Assembly: GCF_002741035.1 (NCBI RefSeq)
Contig: NZ_CP016808.1
Span: 1,674,001 to 1,738,000 of the forward strand
From: Paenibacillus sp. BIHB 4019
GTDB taxonomy: Bacteria; Bacillota; Bacilli; Paenibacillales; Paenibacillaceae
Direction: 5' to 3'
DNA: 64,000 nucleotides
The notes beneath the pieces are model-generated. The model made no database searches, was not told the DNA's origin, and saw nothing but the letters and a program-made list of their open reading frames with translations. The first letter of the stretch is position 1. Every line of letters begins with the position of its first letter. Shown here in pieces: positions 1-8,935 of the stretch. A program made the translations under genes and the position numbers.

Positions 1-1632
1 TGCCGCTGAATTGGCTCCGCCAACAATATCAGGAATAACGAAAGGAATGCCGCCATCCTCATGCTGCTCCGCCTTCAGGTCATGCAGCCATTTTGCAAAA
101 AACGGCGCGCCTTGGAAGTTGAATAAAGCAGTGCTGATAAATACTTGCGCGTCGCCCGTCCAGCCGAGCCGCTCATCGCGCTGCGGGCAATCCGTCGGCA
201 CGTCGAGGAAGTTGCCGCGCTGTCCCCAGCGGATATTTTGCTGGAGCTTGTTAATTCGCTCGTCAGAGCACTCGAATTCGCCAGATGAAGGCATGTCGGA
301 GTGCATGACCTCGCCTTGGAAAACATCTGCCGGCAATGGAACGCCTGCTTCCTGTCCCGGGAAGCCCTGCACCAGCACATAGCGGAAGCCCATGAAGGTA
401 AAATGGGGCGCATAGCTTTCTAGGCCGTCGCCATTCGCGATATAGGTCAGCGTCTGCTTCGCCGGACGCAGGTTGCCAAAATAAATGTTGCCGTCCTTGT
501 CCAGTACCTCTGCATGGCGCAAAACGATTTGTGTTCCTTCCGGCGCCTCGACGGTAAATCTCATGCGCCCAACGATGTTTTGCCCCAGATCCAGCACATG
601 ATCGCCTGCCGGAGTTATAAACGAGGAAATCGGCTTGATGATTTCGGTGACATTTGTCGGCCAGTTTTCTTGTGCTACAAGCTGGCTGTATGGCAGATCC
701 AGCACTTGCACACCCGACCATCCGCCAGCCGCCTGCTTATCATCGCCTTGAGCTTCCGATCCGTTCCCTCCACGACCGGCTTCGCTCCAGCCCTCGATTT
801 CCAAGCGGGCATCATACGTCTCACCGTGATAGATATTCGCGTATTGAATCGCGCCAAGCGCCGCCTGCCATGAGCTGTCCGTCGCTACGACCTCTTCTGT
901 GCCATCCGCATAACGGATATGCAGCTCCAGCAGCGCGGCACGATTGTCGCCGTACATATAATTTTTGTCATCAAAGCCCAGACCGCCGCGGTACCAGCCG
1001 TCGCCCAGCATAAAGCCGATGCCATTTGCGCCTTCTTTAAGCTCCGCGGTCACATCATAGGTCTGATATTGCACACGGGTGTGATAGCTGGTCCAGCCTG
1101 GAGCGAGCAAATCATCCGACACCTTGCCGCCGTTCAGGTACAGCTCATACACGCCAAGCGCGGTTGCATACACTCGGGCGGACGAAATGCCCCCCGCTTT
1201 CACCTGAAAGGTGTGGCGCAGCAAATAGGCCGGGGCCGCATCTGCAGCAATAGAAGATGCATCTGGCGTAATCCATTTCGCCTGCCAGTCCGCCCCGCCA
1301 GCAAGAGCCAGCTCGAAGGTGCCCTCCTCGCTCCAAGGCGACTCTTCTCCTGCCGTATCCCATACTCTAACGCGGAAGCGATAAGCCGTGCGGGCTGCAA
1401 GCGACGGGCCGCCATATTTGATATGAAGCGATTGCTCCTGTTCGATCCGGCCCGTATCCCAAAGGCTTGCCTCGAAGCCGCCCGATGCCTCGGCTACTTG
1501 CAGCTGATAAGCGGCCTGGCGGACTCCTCTGCGCTCTGCTGCTTCCAGCATCCAGCTGAAACGCGGCTTTGTGAGGTCTGTGCCAAGCAGAGCACCTCTA
1601 TATTCACAGCTTGCGGAATGAACATTTAACAT
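1..1632 (-). CDS. Alpha-L-rhamnosidase, GH78 (N-terminal 544 residues; cut by window edge)
   Basis: The frame is open from ATG at 1632 to base 1 without a stop, so the C-terminus is outside the window. The start has GGGG about 8 bases upstream. The N-terminus is an Ig-like domain, followed by a beta-sandwich segment with LGDGWYRGGLGF and then the start of the alpha/alpha barrel. The motif DCPQRDERLGWTGDAQ near residues 480-500 is the signature of GH78 and supplies acidic residues of the active site. The family releases terminal L-rhamnose from pectic side chains and glycosides by inversion. No signal peptide is visible, so it probably acts in the cytoplasm on imported oligosaccharides. It begins 38 bases after the last permease gene on the same strand, so it is probably the last known gene of that operon. 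Confidence 0.93.
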   Translation of the reverse strand, partial: MLNVHSASCEYRGALLGTDLTKPRFSWMLEAAERRGVRQAAYQLQVAEASGGFEASLWDTGRIEQEQSLHIKYGGPSLAARTAYRFRVRVWDTAGEESPWSEEGTFELALAGGADWQAKWITPDASSIAADAAPAYLLRHTFQVKAGGISSARVYATALGVYELYLNGGKVSDDLLAPGWTSYHTRVQYQTYDVTAELKEGANGIGFMLGDGWYRGGLGFDDKNYMYGDNRAALLELHIRYADGTEEVVATDSSWQAALGAIQYANIYHGETYDARLEIEGWSEAGRGGNGSEAQGDDKQAAGGWSGVQVLDLPYSQLVAQENWPTNVTEIIKPISSFITPAGDHVLDLGQNIVGRMRFTVEAPEGTQIVLRHAEVLDKDGNIYFGNLRPAKQTLTYIANGDGLESYAPHFTFMGFRYVLVQGFPGQEAGVPLPADVFQGEVMHSDMPSSGEFECSDERINKLQQNIRWGQRGNFLDVPTDCPQRDERLGWTGDAQVFISTALFNFQGAPFFAKWLHDLKAEQHEDGGIPFVIPDIVGGANSAA

Positions 1633-1670
1633 GTAGCTATCCCCTTTTTACTGGATTTATGAATGAGACA

Positions 1671-2498
1671 TTAACCTTTAACCGAACCAGCTGTCATGCC
1701 CGCTACAATACGCTTGTTAAAAATAATAAACAGCAGCAGCGGCGGAATCGTAATCAGCAATATGTTCGTGAACAGCAGATTGTATTGCGTCACATACTGG
1801 CTCTGGAAGTTATAGAGCGTCAGCTGCACCGTGACATTGTCCGAGCCCGGCAGAAAATAAAGCGGGTTCGTGAAATCATTAAAAATGGTAACCGAGGACA
1901 ATACAATAATCGTTGCCGTCACAGGCTGGAGCAGCGGCAAAATAATGCCGAAGAACAGCCGAAGGCCGCCTGCGCCGTCAATAACGGCCGCCTCATCGAC
2001 CTCACGCGGAATGCCGCTCATGAAGCCTTTATAGAGCAGAACGGCAAACGGAAAGCCAAGCGCGACTTCGATCAAAATAAGGCCGATCAGTGTTTTGAAC
2101 AGGCCAAGCCCATCCATGACCCAGATCGTCGGCACGATCGCCGGCGGAATGATAAGCCCGGCAAGAATCAAGAAGTTGAACAAGGGCGACAGCTTTCCTG
2201 TCCGGCGCTGCAGCACATAGCCTGCCATGGCGCACAGTACGATCAAAATAGCGATGGAGGCCACCGTCAGCACCGTACTGTTGATAAAGGCGCGAACCAG
2301 CATAAAATCGCGGGCCACAACGACGGTTTTAATATTTTCCCAGTACTGGCTATTGGACGCCCATGACATCGTGAGCAGCGAAGACTCCTTGGGGTCCTTG
2401 CCCGAATTGACCAATATGAAGTAGAACGGAATCCAGAACACGACAATCGTGAACAAGACGGCGCCGATTTCAAAGCCCCATTGTTTGATCCTTCTCAC
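1671..2498 (-). CDS. Carbohydrate ABC transporter permease (UgpE/LacG type)
   Basis: Inner-membrane permease of about 275 residues with six predicted hydrophobic segments. The EAA loop reads EVDEAAVIDGAGGLRLF, which contacts the ATPase. It ends KRIVAGMTAGSVKG, the usual end of this sugar permease subfamily. The start is GTG at 2498, preceded by AAGGAGGT; the longer reading upstream in this frame lies inside the preceding permease gene. The GTG overlaps the TGA of the preceding permease by four bases (GTGA), so the two subunits are translationally coupled. No ATPase gene is nearby; such systems usually share an MsmK-like ATPase encoded elsewhere. The adjacent GH78 gene suggests rhamnose-containing oligosaccharides as substrate; that is an inference. 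Confidence 0.93.
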   Translation of the reverse strand: MRRIKQWGFEIGAVLFTIVVFWIPFYFILVNSGKDPKESSLLTMSWASNSQYWENIKTVVVARDFMLVRAFINSTVLTVASIAILIVLCAMAGYVLQRRTGKLSPLFNFLILAGLIIPPAIVPTIWVMDGLGLFKTLIGLILIEVALGFPFAVLLYKGFMSGIPREVDEAAVIDGAGGLRLFFGIILPLLQPVTATIIVLSSVTIFNDFTNPLYFLPGSDNVTVQLTLYNFQSQYVTQYNLLFTNILLITIPPLLLFIIFNKRIVAGMTAGSVKG

Positions 2499-3361
2499 AG
2501 GTCTACCTCCTTGCGGTTCAAATACGTATAGAGCGGGAAGGCAAGCGCTGTTACAACGAGGAACAAAATCACATTGCCCGCAGTAGCGAGGCCATAGAAG
2601 CCGCCTTGATACTGCTTGTAAATGATCGACGCAATCAAGTCGGTCGTGAAGCCTGGGCCGCCCTTGGTCATCGCCCATACCAGATCGAAGGAGCGCAGAC
2701 CGCCGATGAAGGCCAAAATAATAACGGAGTTCGTAGCTGGACGGCTCAGCGGCACAATAATGTTCCAGAACTTATGCCAGTTGTTGCCGCCGTCGATATG
2801 CAAGGCTTCATAATATTCCGCGGGAATCGACAAAATTCCAGCAATGTAAATGACCGTCGCGAAGCCTAAGCCTTTCCACACATCGACCATGGCGACCGAC
2901 AGCAGCGCGATTCTCGTATCGCCGAGCCAATCTGGACCTTCAATGCCGATGGCGGCAAGCGCTGTATTAATGACGCCTTGCGTCGGGTGCATCATCATGC
3001 TGAAGGCAATACCGACAGCAATTGTACTCACCAGGGTGGGAAAAAATATGACAGACCGCAAATAGCTTTTGGTCCGAATCTTCGAGGTTAGCAATACGCC
3101 TAGCAGCAGCCCGAGTGCAACCTTAAGCGTACAGGTAACGACCGCGTAGATCAGCGTATTTTTAAAACCAATGCTTAAGGACTGCTCCTGAAAAAATGTA
3201 ATAAAATTTTCAAACCCGATAAACTCCCAATCCGACAGCGTCCATCTCGTCATACTGAAGAAGAAGGACATAATCGTCGGCAGGATGAAAATAATAAAAT
3301 AAATGATCGCCGCAGGCAGCAGGAACCAATAGGAGTAGGTTCGTTTAAAAATGTTGTTCAT
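2495..3361 (-). CDS. Carbohydrate ABC transporter permease (UgpA/LplB type)
   Basis: Permease of about 288 residues with six hydrophobic segments. The EAA-like loop reads EYYEALHIDGGNNWHKF and is followed by the conserved IIVPLSRPAT. I chose ATG at 3361 (MNNIFKRTYSYW), which has GGAG eight bases upstream; the frame is open for 18 more codons upstream but those have no ribosome site. It forms the heterodimeric channel with the next gene and receives sugar from the lipoprotein encoded 104 bases upstream. The intergenic stem-loop between this gene and the binding-protein gene is described separately. Confidence 0.93.
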   Translation of the reverse strand: MNNIFKRTYSYWFLLPAAIIYFIIFILPTIMSFFFSMTRWTLSDWEFIGFENFITFFQEQSLSIGFKNTLIYAVVTCTLKVALGLLLGVLLTSKIRTKSYLRSVIFFPTLVSTIAVGIAFSMMMHPTQGVINTALAAIGIEGPDWLGDTRIALLSVAMVDVWKGLGFATVIYIAGILSIPAEYYEALHIDGGNNWHKFWNIIVPLSRPATNSVIILAFIGGLRSFDLVWAMTKGGPGFTTDLIASIIYKQYQGGFYGLATAGNVILFLVVTALAFPLYTYLNRKEVDL

Positions 3362-3404
3362 CGTTATCACTCCTACACTGTCAAGCTTATATTTTGAAGT
3401 AAAG

Positions 3405-3424
3405 CGGCCCTGCAAGCAGGGCCG
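3405..3424 (-). promoter_or_regulatory. Intercistronic stem-loop between binding-protein and permease genes
   Basis: CGGCCCTGC and GCAGGGCCG form a perfect nine-pair stem with a two-base loop, with no immediate run of T on the coding strand. Such stems between binding-protein and permease genes commonly protect the upstream message or partly terminate transcription, so the binding protein is made in excess. That role is inferred. Confidence 0.6.
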
Positions 3425-3464
3425 GGCTTCTCTATCTATTTTTTACTGCTACCCAAGTTGAAGA

Positions 3465-4814
3465 TTACCAGCCCGCCAGTCCAAGCTGTTTCGCTTGCTT
3501 CTCCACATCTTTATCGTAAGCAGCCGCGCCTTCCGCTGCCTTCTTGATGCCTGCGCCAACCTCAACGGTAATCTGCTCCAGGCTCGGCCCTTTAACTGGG
3601 GAAACGAACTCCAGCGCAGGCGCCGTTTTGCCCGATTCGAAATACGGCAGCATGTCTTTGACTAGCGTTGGCACATCGTCAGGAATCTTCGCATCTTTAA
3701 TCAGATAAGGGCCGGTTGGCTTCGAGACCGTAGCCGCAACCTCTGTCCCTTCTACAGAAGCAATAAATGCTAGAAACTGCTTCGCTGCCTCCACATTTTT
3801 TGTTTCCTTATAAATGTAGGCTGCTCCCGGCATCCAGACGCTCAAGCCGTTTTTCGAGGCATCGTCGCCAGGCTGGGCGAAAAAGCCGATATTTTCAATC
3901 TCATCCGGGAAGTTTTGTACGATAGATGGCGCTGCGAACGACAGCATTGGATAATGCGCGCCCTTGCCATCGGCAAGCATTTTGAGCCCTGCATCATAGG
4001 TTGTCGCCAGCATATCCTTGTTCATAAAGCCTTTATCATACAGCTCCTGCAGCTTCTCGAAGCCTCTCAGCGCAGCGGGTGTGCCTGCGAAAGTCGCCTT
4101 ATGAGCAGTAAAATCTTCCGCGAACGACGGTACCTGTGCCTGTACATTGTAATAATCAGCCAGCACAACGAGCTGTGACGTCCACGAGTCCTTGTAGGAA
4201 CCAATGACCGGGGAAATGCCTGAGGCTTTAATTTTCTCGTTATTAGCGATCAGCTCATCCCAAGTAACAGGCACCTTCAGTCCAAGATCAGCATAAATTT
4301 TCTTGTTATAGAACCAGCCTCCAGCTATTGTGGAAGACGTCGGCACGGCATACACTTTTCCATTAAAGGAAACGGTCGACTTAAAGGAATCCACGACGCC
4401 CGACTGGAACGCTTCATTCGTCAGGTCCAGCATATTTTTCTCTGGAGACAATGCCTGCATCAAGGAGCCCGAGTTATAAAAGAATACATCCGTCATATCG
4501 CCTGTCGCCAGACGGGTCTTTACAATATTGTCGCCTTCGCCGCCGCCCGGCCTTGTTTCCATCTCAACTGTAATGTTCGGATATTTCTTCTGGAAAGCGT
4601 CGACATAAGCATTCGCCAAATTGACCGAATCCTGCGTATTATCAACCAGCAGCGAGAGCGTTACCTTCTTCTCTGCATTGCCGCCTGTGCCGCCCGCCGC
4701 CGCATCCGTACCGGTATTGCCGCCCGAATTGCTTCCGCCGCATGCCGCCAGCGTTCCGGTAAGCACAAGTGCGGTTGCTGTCATTGCTAGCGATTTAAGC
4801 TTCATGTTCTTCAT
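3465..4814 (-). CDS. Sugar ABC transporter substrate-binding lipoprotein
   Basis: Extracellular solute-binding protein of 449 residues (family SBP_bac_1, COG1653). The N-terminus MKNMKLKSLAMTATALVL leads to the lipobox LAAC, so the Cys would be lipidated after cleavage, followed by a Gly/Ser/Ala-rich linker. The two-lobed domain has typical segments such as KKYPNITVEME, FYNSGSLMQAL and AYIYKETKNVEAAKQFL. Start at 4814 follows GAGGGGG; an upstream in-frame ATG lacks a comparable site. First gene of the transport operon, downstream of the yesN/yesM-like regulators on the same strand. Substrate cannot be read from the sequence; rhamno-oligosaccharides are suggested by the linked GH78. Confidence 0.94.
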   Translation of the reverse strand: MKNMKLKSLAMTATALVLTGTLAACGGSNSGGNTGTDAAAGGTGGNAEKKVTLSLLVDNTQDSVNLANAYVDAFQKKYPNITVEMETRPGGGEGDNIVKTRLATGDMTDVFFYNSGSLMQALSPEKNMLDLTNEAFQSGVVDSFKSTVSFNGKVYAVPTSSTIAGGWFYNKKIYADLGLKVPVTWDELIANNEKIKASGISPVIGSYKDSWTSQLVVLADYYNVQAQVPSFAEDFTAHKATFAGTPAALRGFEKLQELYDKGFMNKDMLATTYDAGLKMLADGKGAHYPMLSFAAPSIVQNFPDEIENIGFFAQPGDDASKNGLSVWMPGAAYIYKETKNVEAAKQFLAFIASVEGTEVAATVSKPTGPYLIKDAKIPDDVPTLVKDMLPYFESGKTAPALEFVSPVKGPSLEQITVEVGAGIKKAAEGAAAYDKDVEKQAKQLGLAGW

Positions 4815-4870
4815 GTTTCGTTCCCCCTCGTTCATGATCGCCAATTGTATAAGTAGCTTTCTATACCTTT

Positions 4871-4907
4871 ATTGTAGGGAGGAAGCGCCACTTGTGAAAG
4901 CGCTTCA
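4871..4907 (-). promoter_or_regulatory. Promoter and CRE-like site for the ABC operon
   Basis: On the minus strand TTCACA (4898-4893) and TACAAT (4876-4871) are 16 bases apart and resemble -35 and -10 boxes. TGAAAGCGCTTCA at 4895-4907 covers the -35 box; it is close to the catabolite-responsive element of Bacillota (one base short of the full palindrome) and would place CcpA on the promoter. It overlaps the stop codon of the kinase gene. Confidence 0.5.
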
Positions 4908-6680
4908 TTTTTCAGGTGAGTGTCGGTTTTTTTTAGGTAGGTTCGATGGGTTGAAGCGCAGGGTCACACGGGTGCCCTCTCCTTCGCGGCTCCAGACGGT
5001 CAGCGAGCTGCCTTCCCCATAAGACAGCGACAGCCGTTCCTTGACGTTGCGCATGCCGTAGCCCTGCTCTGTCTGGGCCATATCCGCCATTCCCACCCCG
5101 TCATCCTCGACCGTGAAAATCAAATACGGCCCGTCAGTTCCACCCGTCAAACGGATCGTTCCTTTTCCGACCTTCGGCTCCAAGCCATGGTAAATGGCGT
5201 TTTCGACCAGCGGCTGCAGCAGCAGCTTCATGATCTCCAGCCCCTTGATCGACTCCTCCACCTCCTCGATATAGTGGAAGCGGTTGTTGAACCGAATGTT
5301 TTGGATGTTCAAATAATGCTCGATATGCTTCAATTCGTTGTATACGAGAATCGTCTCCTTGCCCTTGTTCAAGCTGAGCTTGAAGCTTTCGGAGAGAGAG
5401 ACCGCCATTTGGGCGACCTCTTTATTATTTTGCAAAATCGCCATCCAATAGATCGAATCCAGCGTGTTATACAAAAAATGCGGCTTAATTTGCGATTGCA
5501 GCGCCCTAAGCTCCGCCTCCCGCTCCTTCAGCTCCGAGTTGATGAGCCGCGCATTCAGCTCCTCATTTTCGCGGGCAATGCGCTTGAACGTTTCACCGAT
5601 GACACCGACCTCATCCTGGGCAAATTCCGCCGGAAAATCGCGCTTGCCCAGCGTCCAGTCGTTCATCATTTTTTTCAGCCGCAGCAGCGGCCTTGTGATG
5701 GTTCCCGATATAAAAAAGGATAGGATCAGCGCTGTCACCGCGAAAGCTGCGGCAATAAGCGTCGTCGCGAGGCCAATGTATTGGGTATGCTTCAGCAGCT
5801 CCTTCGATTCGACGAGATGGACCAGCGTCCAGCTTGTCGCCTGATTATAATAAGGATTGACCAAGAAGCCTTCATCCTTCAAGTGGCCCAGCGTTTCCGA
5901 GATGGTCCCGCCAGCAAGCGGAACAGTATCATTATGGCTGTATACTGCTTTCGTCGAGCCAGTCCCCTCGCTGAGCACCATGAAGGAGCCATTCTCCTTG
6001 CTGCCCCCGAACACTTTATCAAAAATCGTCTTGGATACATTGATGACGAGAACGCCAATCGGCTCGCCGCCCGGGTCCTCCGCGTCGCGAAACAGCTTCA
6101 CGGTAGAAAAGGACTTATTCGTATCGTCAAAAATATCTGACGGATAATAAACAACCTTTCCCTTGCTCTCATACGCCGCCTTGTACCAGTCCGAGCTTGT
6201 AATCTTGGCTATTTTATCGCTTCCTTCATACACGCCCGCATCATCGGAGCGGCCAAAGCAGTAGGTGTGAAGCTTCAGATCAAGCAGACAGACCGAGGTT
6301 ACATAACGCGTATCAGCAAAGCTGCTGCTGATTAAGCCTTTGAGCCGCGAGGAGGTTGTGCTGTTCACCGTATCGGGCTGGCTGCCCGAATTTTCTCCGC
6401 TGCTGCGCAGGCTCTGCCGAATGGCATCGTTGACAACAATAGATAGATGAAAATTGTTAATATTCCGAAATAATAGGTCGGCCACCTCGCTGGATGTTCG
6501 CAAATGGTCCAAATTCGTTTTTTCATTCATATCCGTCAGCGTGTCCTTCGTAATGTTGAAGGAAATGTAGCCGAGCAGCATAATTGAAGGCACGATGAGC
6601 AGAATCATTGCCGCCAAAAACCGGCTTCGGATTTTTTTGAACCGCAGCCATTCCAATAGCCGTCTTTTAGGCATGGCCAT
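4905..6680 (-). CDS. Sensor histidine kinase, YesM family
   Basis: Membrane kinase of 591 residues. A first membrane segment lies near residues 20-42, an extracellular sensor region follows to about 300, then a second membrane segment and HAMP linker. The His_kinase domain (PF06580) has LQSQIKPHFLYNTLDSIYWM with the phospho-accepting His near residue 400, and the HATPase carries VENAIYHGLEPK and DDGVGM. This is the YesM class, which senses extracellular sugars or binding proteins and phosphorylates a YesN-type AraC regulator. ATG at 6680 or 6674 overlaps the end of the regulator gene by 14 or 8 bases, so the pair is coupled. Confidence 0.95.
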   Translation of the reverse strand: MAMPKRRLLEWLRFKKIRSRFLAAMILLIVPSIMLLGYISFNITKDTLTDMNEKTNLDHLRTSSEVADLLFRNINNFHLSIVVNDAIRQSLRSSGENSGSQPDTVNSTTSSRLKGLISSSFADTRYVTSVCLLDLKLHTYCFGRSDDAGVYEGSDKIAKITSSDWYKAAYESKGKVVYYPSDIFDDTNKSFSTVKLFRDAEDPGGEPIGVLVINVSKTIFDKVFGGSKENGSFMVLSEGTGSTKAVYSHNDTVPLAGGTISETLGHLKDEGFLVNPYYNQATSWTLVHLVESKELLKHTQYIGLATTLIAAAFAVTALILSFFISGTITRPLLRLKKMMNDWTLGKRDFPAEFAQDEVGVIGETFKRIARENEELNARLINSELKEREAELRALQSQIKPHFLYNTLDSIYWMAILQNNKEVAQMAVSLSESFKLSLNKGKETILVYNELKHIEHYLNIQNIRFNNRFHYIEEVEESIKGLEIMKLLLQPLVENAIYHGLEPKVGKGTIRLTGGTDGPYLIFTVEDDGVGMADMAQTEQGYGMRNVKERLSLSYGEGSSLTVWSREGEGTRVTLRFNPSNLPKKNRHSPEK

Positions 6681-8172
6681 CTTCCTTACGCTCGATTGAG
6701 TGGGCTTCCCGGTAATGCTTAGGCGTCATGCCTATGAGTTTTTTGAACGTTTCCGTAAAATGCCTGTAGTTGAGATAACCGACCTTCTCGCTGACTTCCC
6801 CGACGAGCATCCCTTCTCGCAGCATCACCTTTGCATGCTCCATCCGTTCATGAGTCAAATGCTTAATATAGGAGATGCCCATCTCTTCTTTGAAAAGCAG
6901 GCTGAAATACGTCGCATTCAGGCCAACATGCTCCGCCAGCTCCTGCAAGGAAATATCCTGCCCGAAACGGGCCTCCATATAGGCAAGCGCCTTCTCGACC
7001 GCCGCATGCTTCGCGGAGCGCCTAGCTTCGGTAACGGCCGTCAGCATCGCCTCTACCTTGCCCCGCAGCCAGCGGAACATTTCCTCGCGCGTATGCATGA
7101 CGCCAAGCTCCTGATGAGCGACCTTGCCGAGAGAGCGAATGTCCCGCCCCGTCTCCTTCAGCACCTCAAGGCCCACATAAACAAGCTGCAAAATTTCGCG
7201 CTCCGCCTGCTCCGGGTCCAGCTTCTGCTCCCCAACCGATACCTCGAATTCGTCCAACGCAGCCGACAGCCCCTTCTTGTCCCCCGTGCGCAAGGAGAAA
7301 ATGACCGACTCCTCATGCTTCGTCAAATGGCCTGCCAGCTCATCGCTGCCTTCCATTTCCTCAATGCGGATCAAGCCGCTTTCCTCCAAAAACCGGCCGT
7401 AGCGCAGCGCCCGCAGCGCTTCCTTGCAGCTTTTTGGCGCTTCTGCTAGCGATGCATAAGTTCCTCCTGCTGCGAACAGCTCACAGTCTCCGCCCTGCAG
7501 CATAAGCTGCTCCCATAGCTCGTCTGCGGGCAGCTTGAAATGAAGCACCGCAGAAAGCCGGTCTGCCCCATTCGTCACCTCAACGATTCGATAGTCGGCA
7601 CTTTCCGGCAGCTCTACACATTCCGAGGAAAAGGCAAGCACCGTAATGCCCGCAATCGCTTCCCACTGCGGGCCATAGCTTTCCTTCCATTTGCCTAGCG
7701 CACTATCGCCCGCTAACAGCAAGTTCAGCGTCGCTTTCTCCAGCAGCTCCTGCTTCGACGCCTCCCATTTGGATTTCATGGAGCTGAATGCTTGCTGCTT
7801 CTCAATGCGCTCGATTGCTTTGCGCATCACTTCATCTATTTTCTCTACCGTAACCGGCTTCTCCAAATAATCAACAACGCCAAGGCCAATCGCCCGCATT
7901 ACATATTCAAATTCATTAAATCCGCTGAATACAATAAACATCGTATCCCCTGCTTCGCCTGCCACCGTCTCAATGAGCCGCAATCCGTCCATGCCCGGCA
8001 TCCGAATATCCGTCAGCACAATGTCCGGCCGCTGTTCGCGAAACATCTCTAGTGCCGATAACCCGTCTCCCGCCGTTCCTACCAGCTCGACGCCATAACG
8101 CTGCCAGTCGATCATTTGGCTCAGCCCTTGGCGGACAATATATTCGTCATCGAATACAACCGCTTTCAGCAT
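6667..8172 (-). CDS. Response regulator, YesN family (REC plus AraC HTH)
   Basis: Protein of 501 residues. The receiver domain spans about residues 1-120, with DDE acid pocket in VVFDDEYIVRQGL, phospho-acceptor Asp in DIVLTDIRMPGMDG, and the conserved Lys in YLEKPV. A poorly conserved middle region follows. The C-terminal AraC-type pair of helix-turn-helices runs over the last 100 residues (DISLQELAEHVGLNATYFS, VGYLNYRHFTETFKK). The start at 8172 (MLKAVVF) has GGGAGG nine bases upstream; longer in-frame starts add residues not expected before a receiver domain. It most likely activates the downstream ABC operon when phosphorylated by the overlapping kinase gene product. Confidence 0.95.
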   Translation of the reverse strand: MLKAVVFDDEYIVRQGLSQMIDWQRYGVELVGTAGDGLSALEMFREQRPDIVLTDIRMPGMDGLRLIETVAGEAGDTMFIVFSGFNEFEYVMRAIGLGVVDYLEKPVTVEKIDEVMRKAIERIEKQQAFSSMKSKWEASKQELLEKATLNLLLAGDSALGKWKESYGPQWEAIAGITVLAFSSECVELPESADYRIVEVTNGADRLSAVLHFKLPADELWEQLMLQGGDCELFAAGGTYASLAEAPKSCKEALRALRYGRFLEESGLIRIEEMEGSDELAGHLTKHEESVIFSLRTGDKKGLSAALDEFEVSVGEQKLDPEQAEREILQLVYVGLEVLKETGRDIRSLGKVAHQELGVMHTREEMFRWLRGKVEAMLTAVTEARRSAKHAAVEKALAYMEARFGQDISLQELAEHVGLNATYFSLLFKEEMGISYIKHLTHERMEHAKVMLREGMLVGEVSEKVGYLNYRHFTETFKKLIGMTPKHYREAHSIERKEDGHA

Positions 8173-8409
8173 CTTCCCCATCCTCCCTGCAAAGCACCTT
8201 CTAAATAATTCTAGTATACCCGCCTTATTCTCCTTCATCGTAAAGGAGAGCTGGATTTTTTCCTACCGTCGTTTATTTTAGGTCGATGTCTGCTTTTTTT
8301 AGGTGAACAACAAGATGAAACGGCTGTCGCCGTCCTTTGGCAGCGCAGCGCGTTTCATTACGAGAAACAGCGAGAAAGGATGGGAAAATCATATCCTTTC
8401 CTATATTTA

Positions 8410-8449
8410 AAAAATGGCACATCGGAGCATGCTCCGATGTGCCATTTTT
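8410..8449 (-). terminator. Perfect 40-base palindromic terminator
   Basis: The segment is a perfect inverted repeat centred on GCATGC, beginning AAAAATGGCACATCGGAGC and ending in TTTTT. It lies 16 bases beyond the stop of the thioredoxin-like gene and works as an intrinsic terminator on either strand by sequence. Confidence 0.85.
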
Positions 8450-8464
8450 ATAAAGTATATATAG

Positions 8465-8782
8465 CTACTCATCCTCTTTCAGCAGCTTGTAAAGATAATC
8501 GACAGAGCGCATCGCGTATTCGAACCGCAGGGGCTCGCCGTCCTTCACCAGCACTAGGCAGGGAACGCTCGTAATTTTCCAGGCCTCGCGCAGCTTGGGC
8601 GCGTAATTGATGTTGATTTTATACATCGTCGTTGGCACTTCCGCTGCCTGAACGATGTCCAGCATCCGTTCGGCTACCTTGCACGTTCCGCAGAAAGGGC
8701 TGGAGAACAGCAGCGCATCCTTCCCATTACCGATTCGCGCCAGACGCAGCCACTCATCCTCTTCAATTTCATAAATTGCCAT
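8465..8782 (-). CDS. Thioredoxin-family protein
   Basis: Small cytoplasmic protein of 105 residues with a thioredoxin fold. The redox motif is CGTC in LLFSSPFCGTCKVAERML (about residues 32-35), and the cis-proline region reads ITSVPCLVLVKDGEPL. The strand order after the motif (TTMYKINI, then VPCLVLV) matches the YusE/thioredoxin-like group in Bacillota. It probably reduces or shuffles disulfides; partners are unknown. Single gene with its own terminator. Confidence 0.88.
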   Translation of the reverse strand: MAIYEIEEDEWLRLARIGNGKDALLFSSPFCGTCKVAERMLDIVQAAEVPTTMYKININYAPKLREAWKITSVPCLVLVKDGEPLRFEYAMRSVDYLYKLLKEDE

Positions 8783-8935
8783 ACGCTCTTCCTTCTTTCC
8801 TTGCTCTGGCTGTATATGTGCCCAGCGGCACCCGGCCAGCTTCGTTGCCTTCTATTTTAACATAAGACATAGACGAGCAGCCGCCAACATACGTTTTTAT
8901 AACAACCGTTTTTGGAAAGGATGCGATAACGCTTG

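Noticed and set aside
1611..2366. Plus-strand frame of 251 codons opposite the permease
   Set aside because: It is antisense to a clear membrane permease and rich in Arg, Asn and Gln, as expected from reversed hydrophobic codons.
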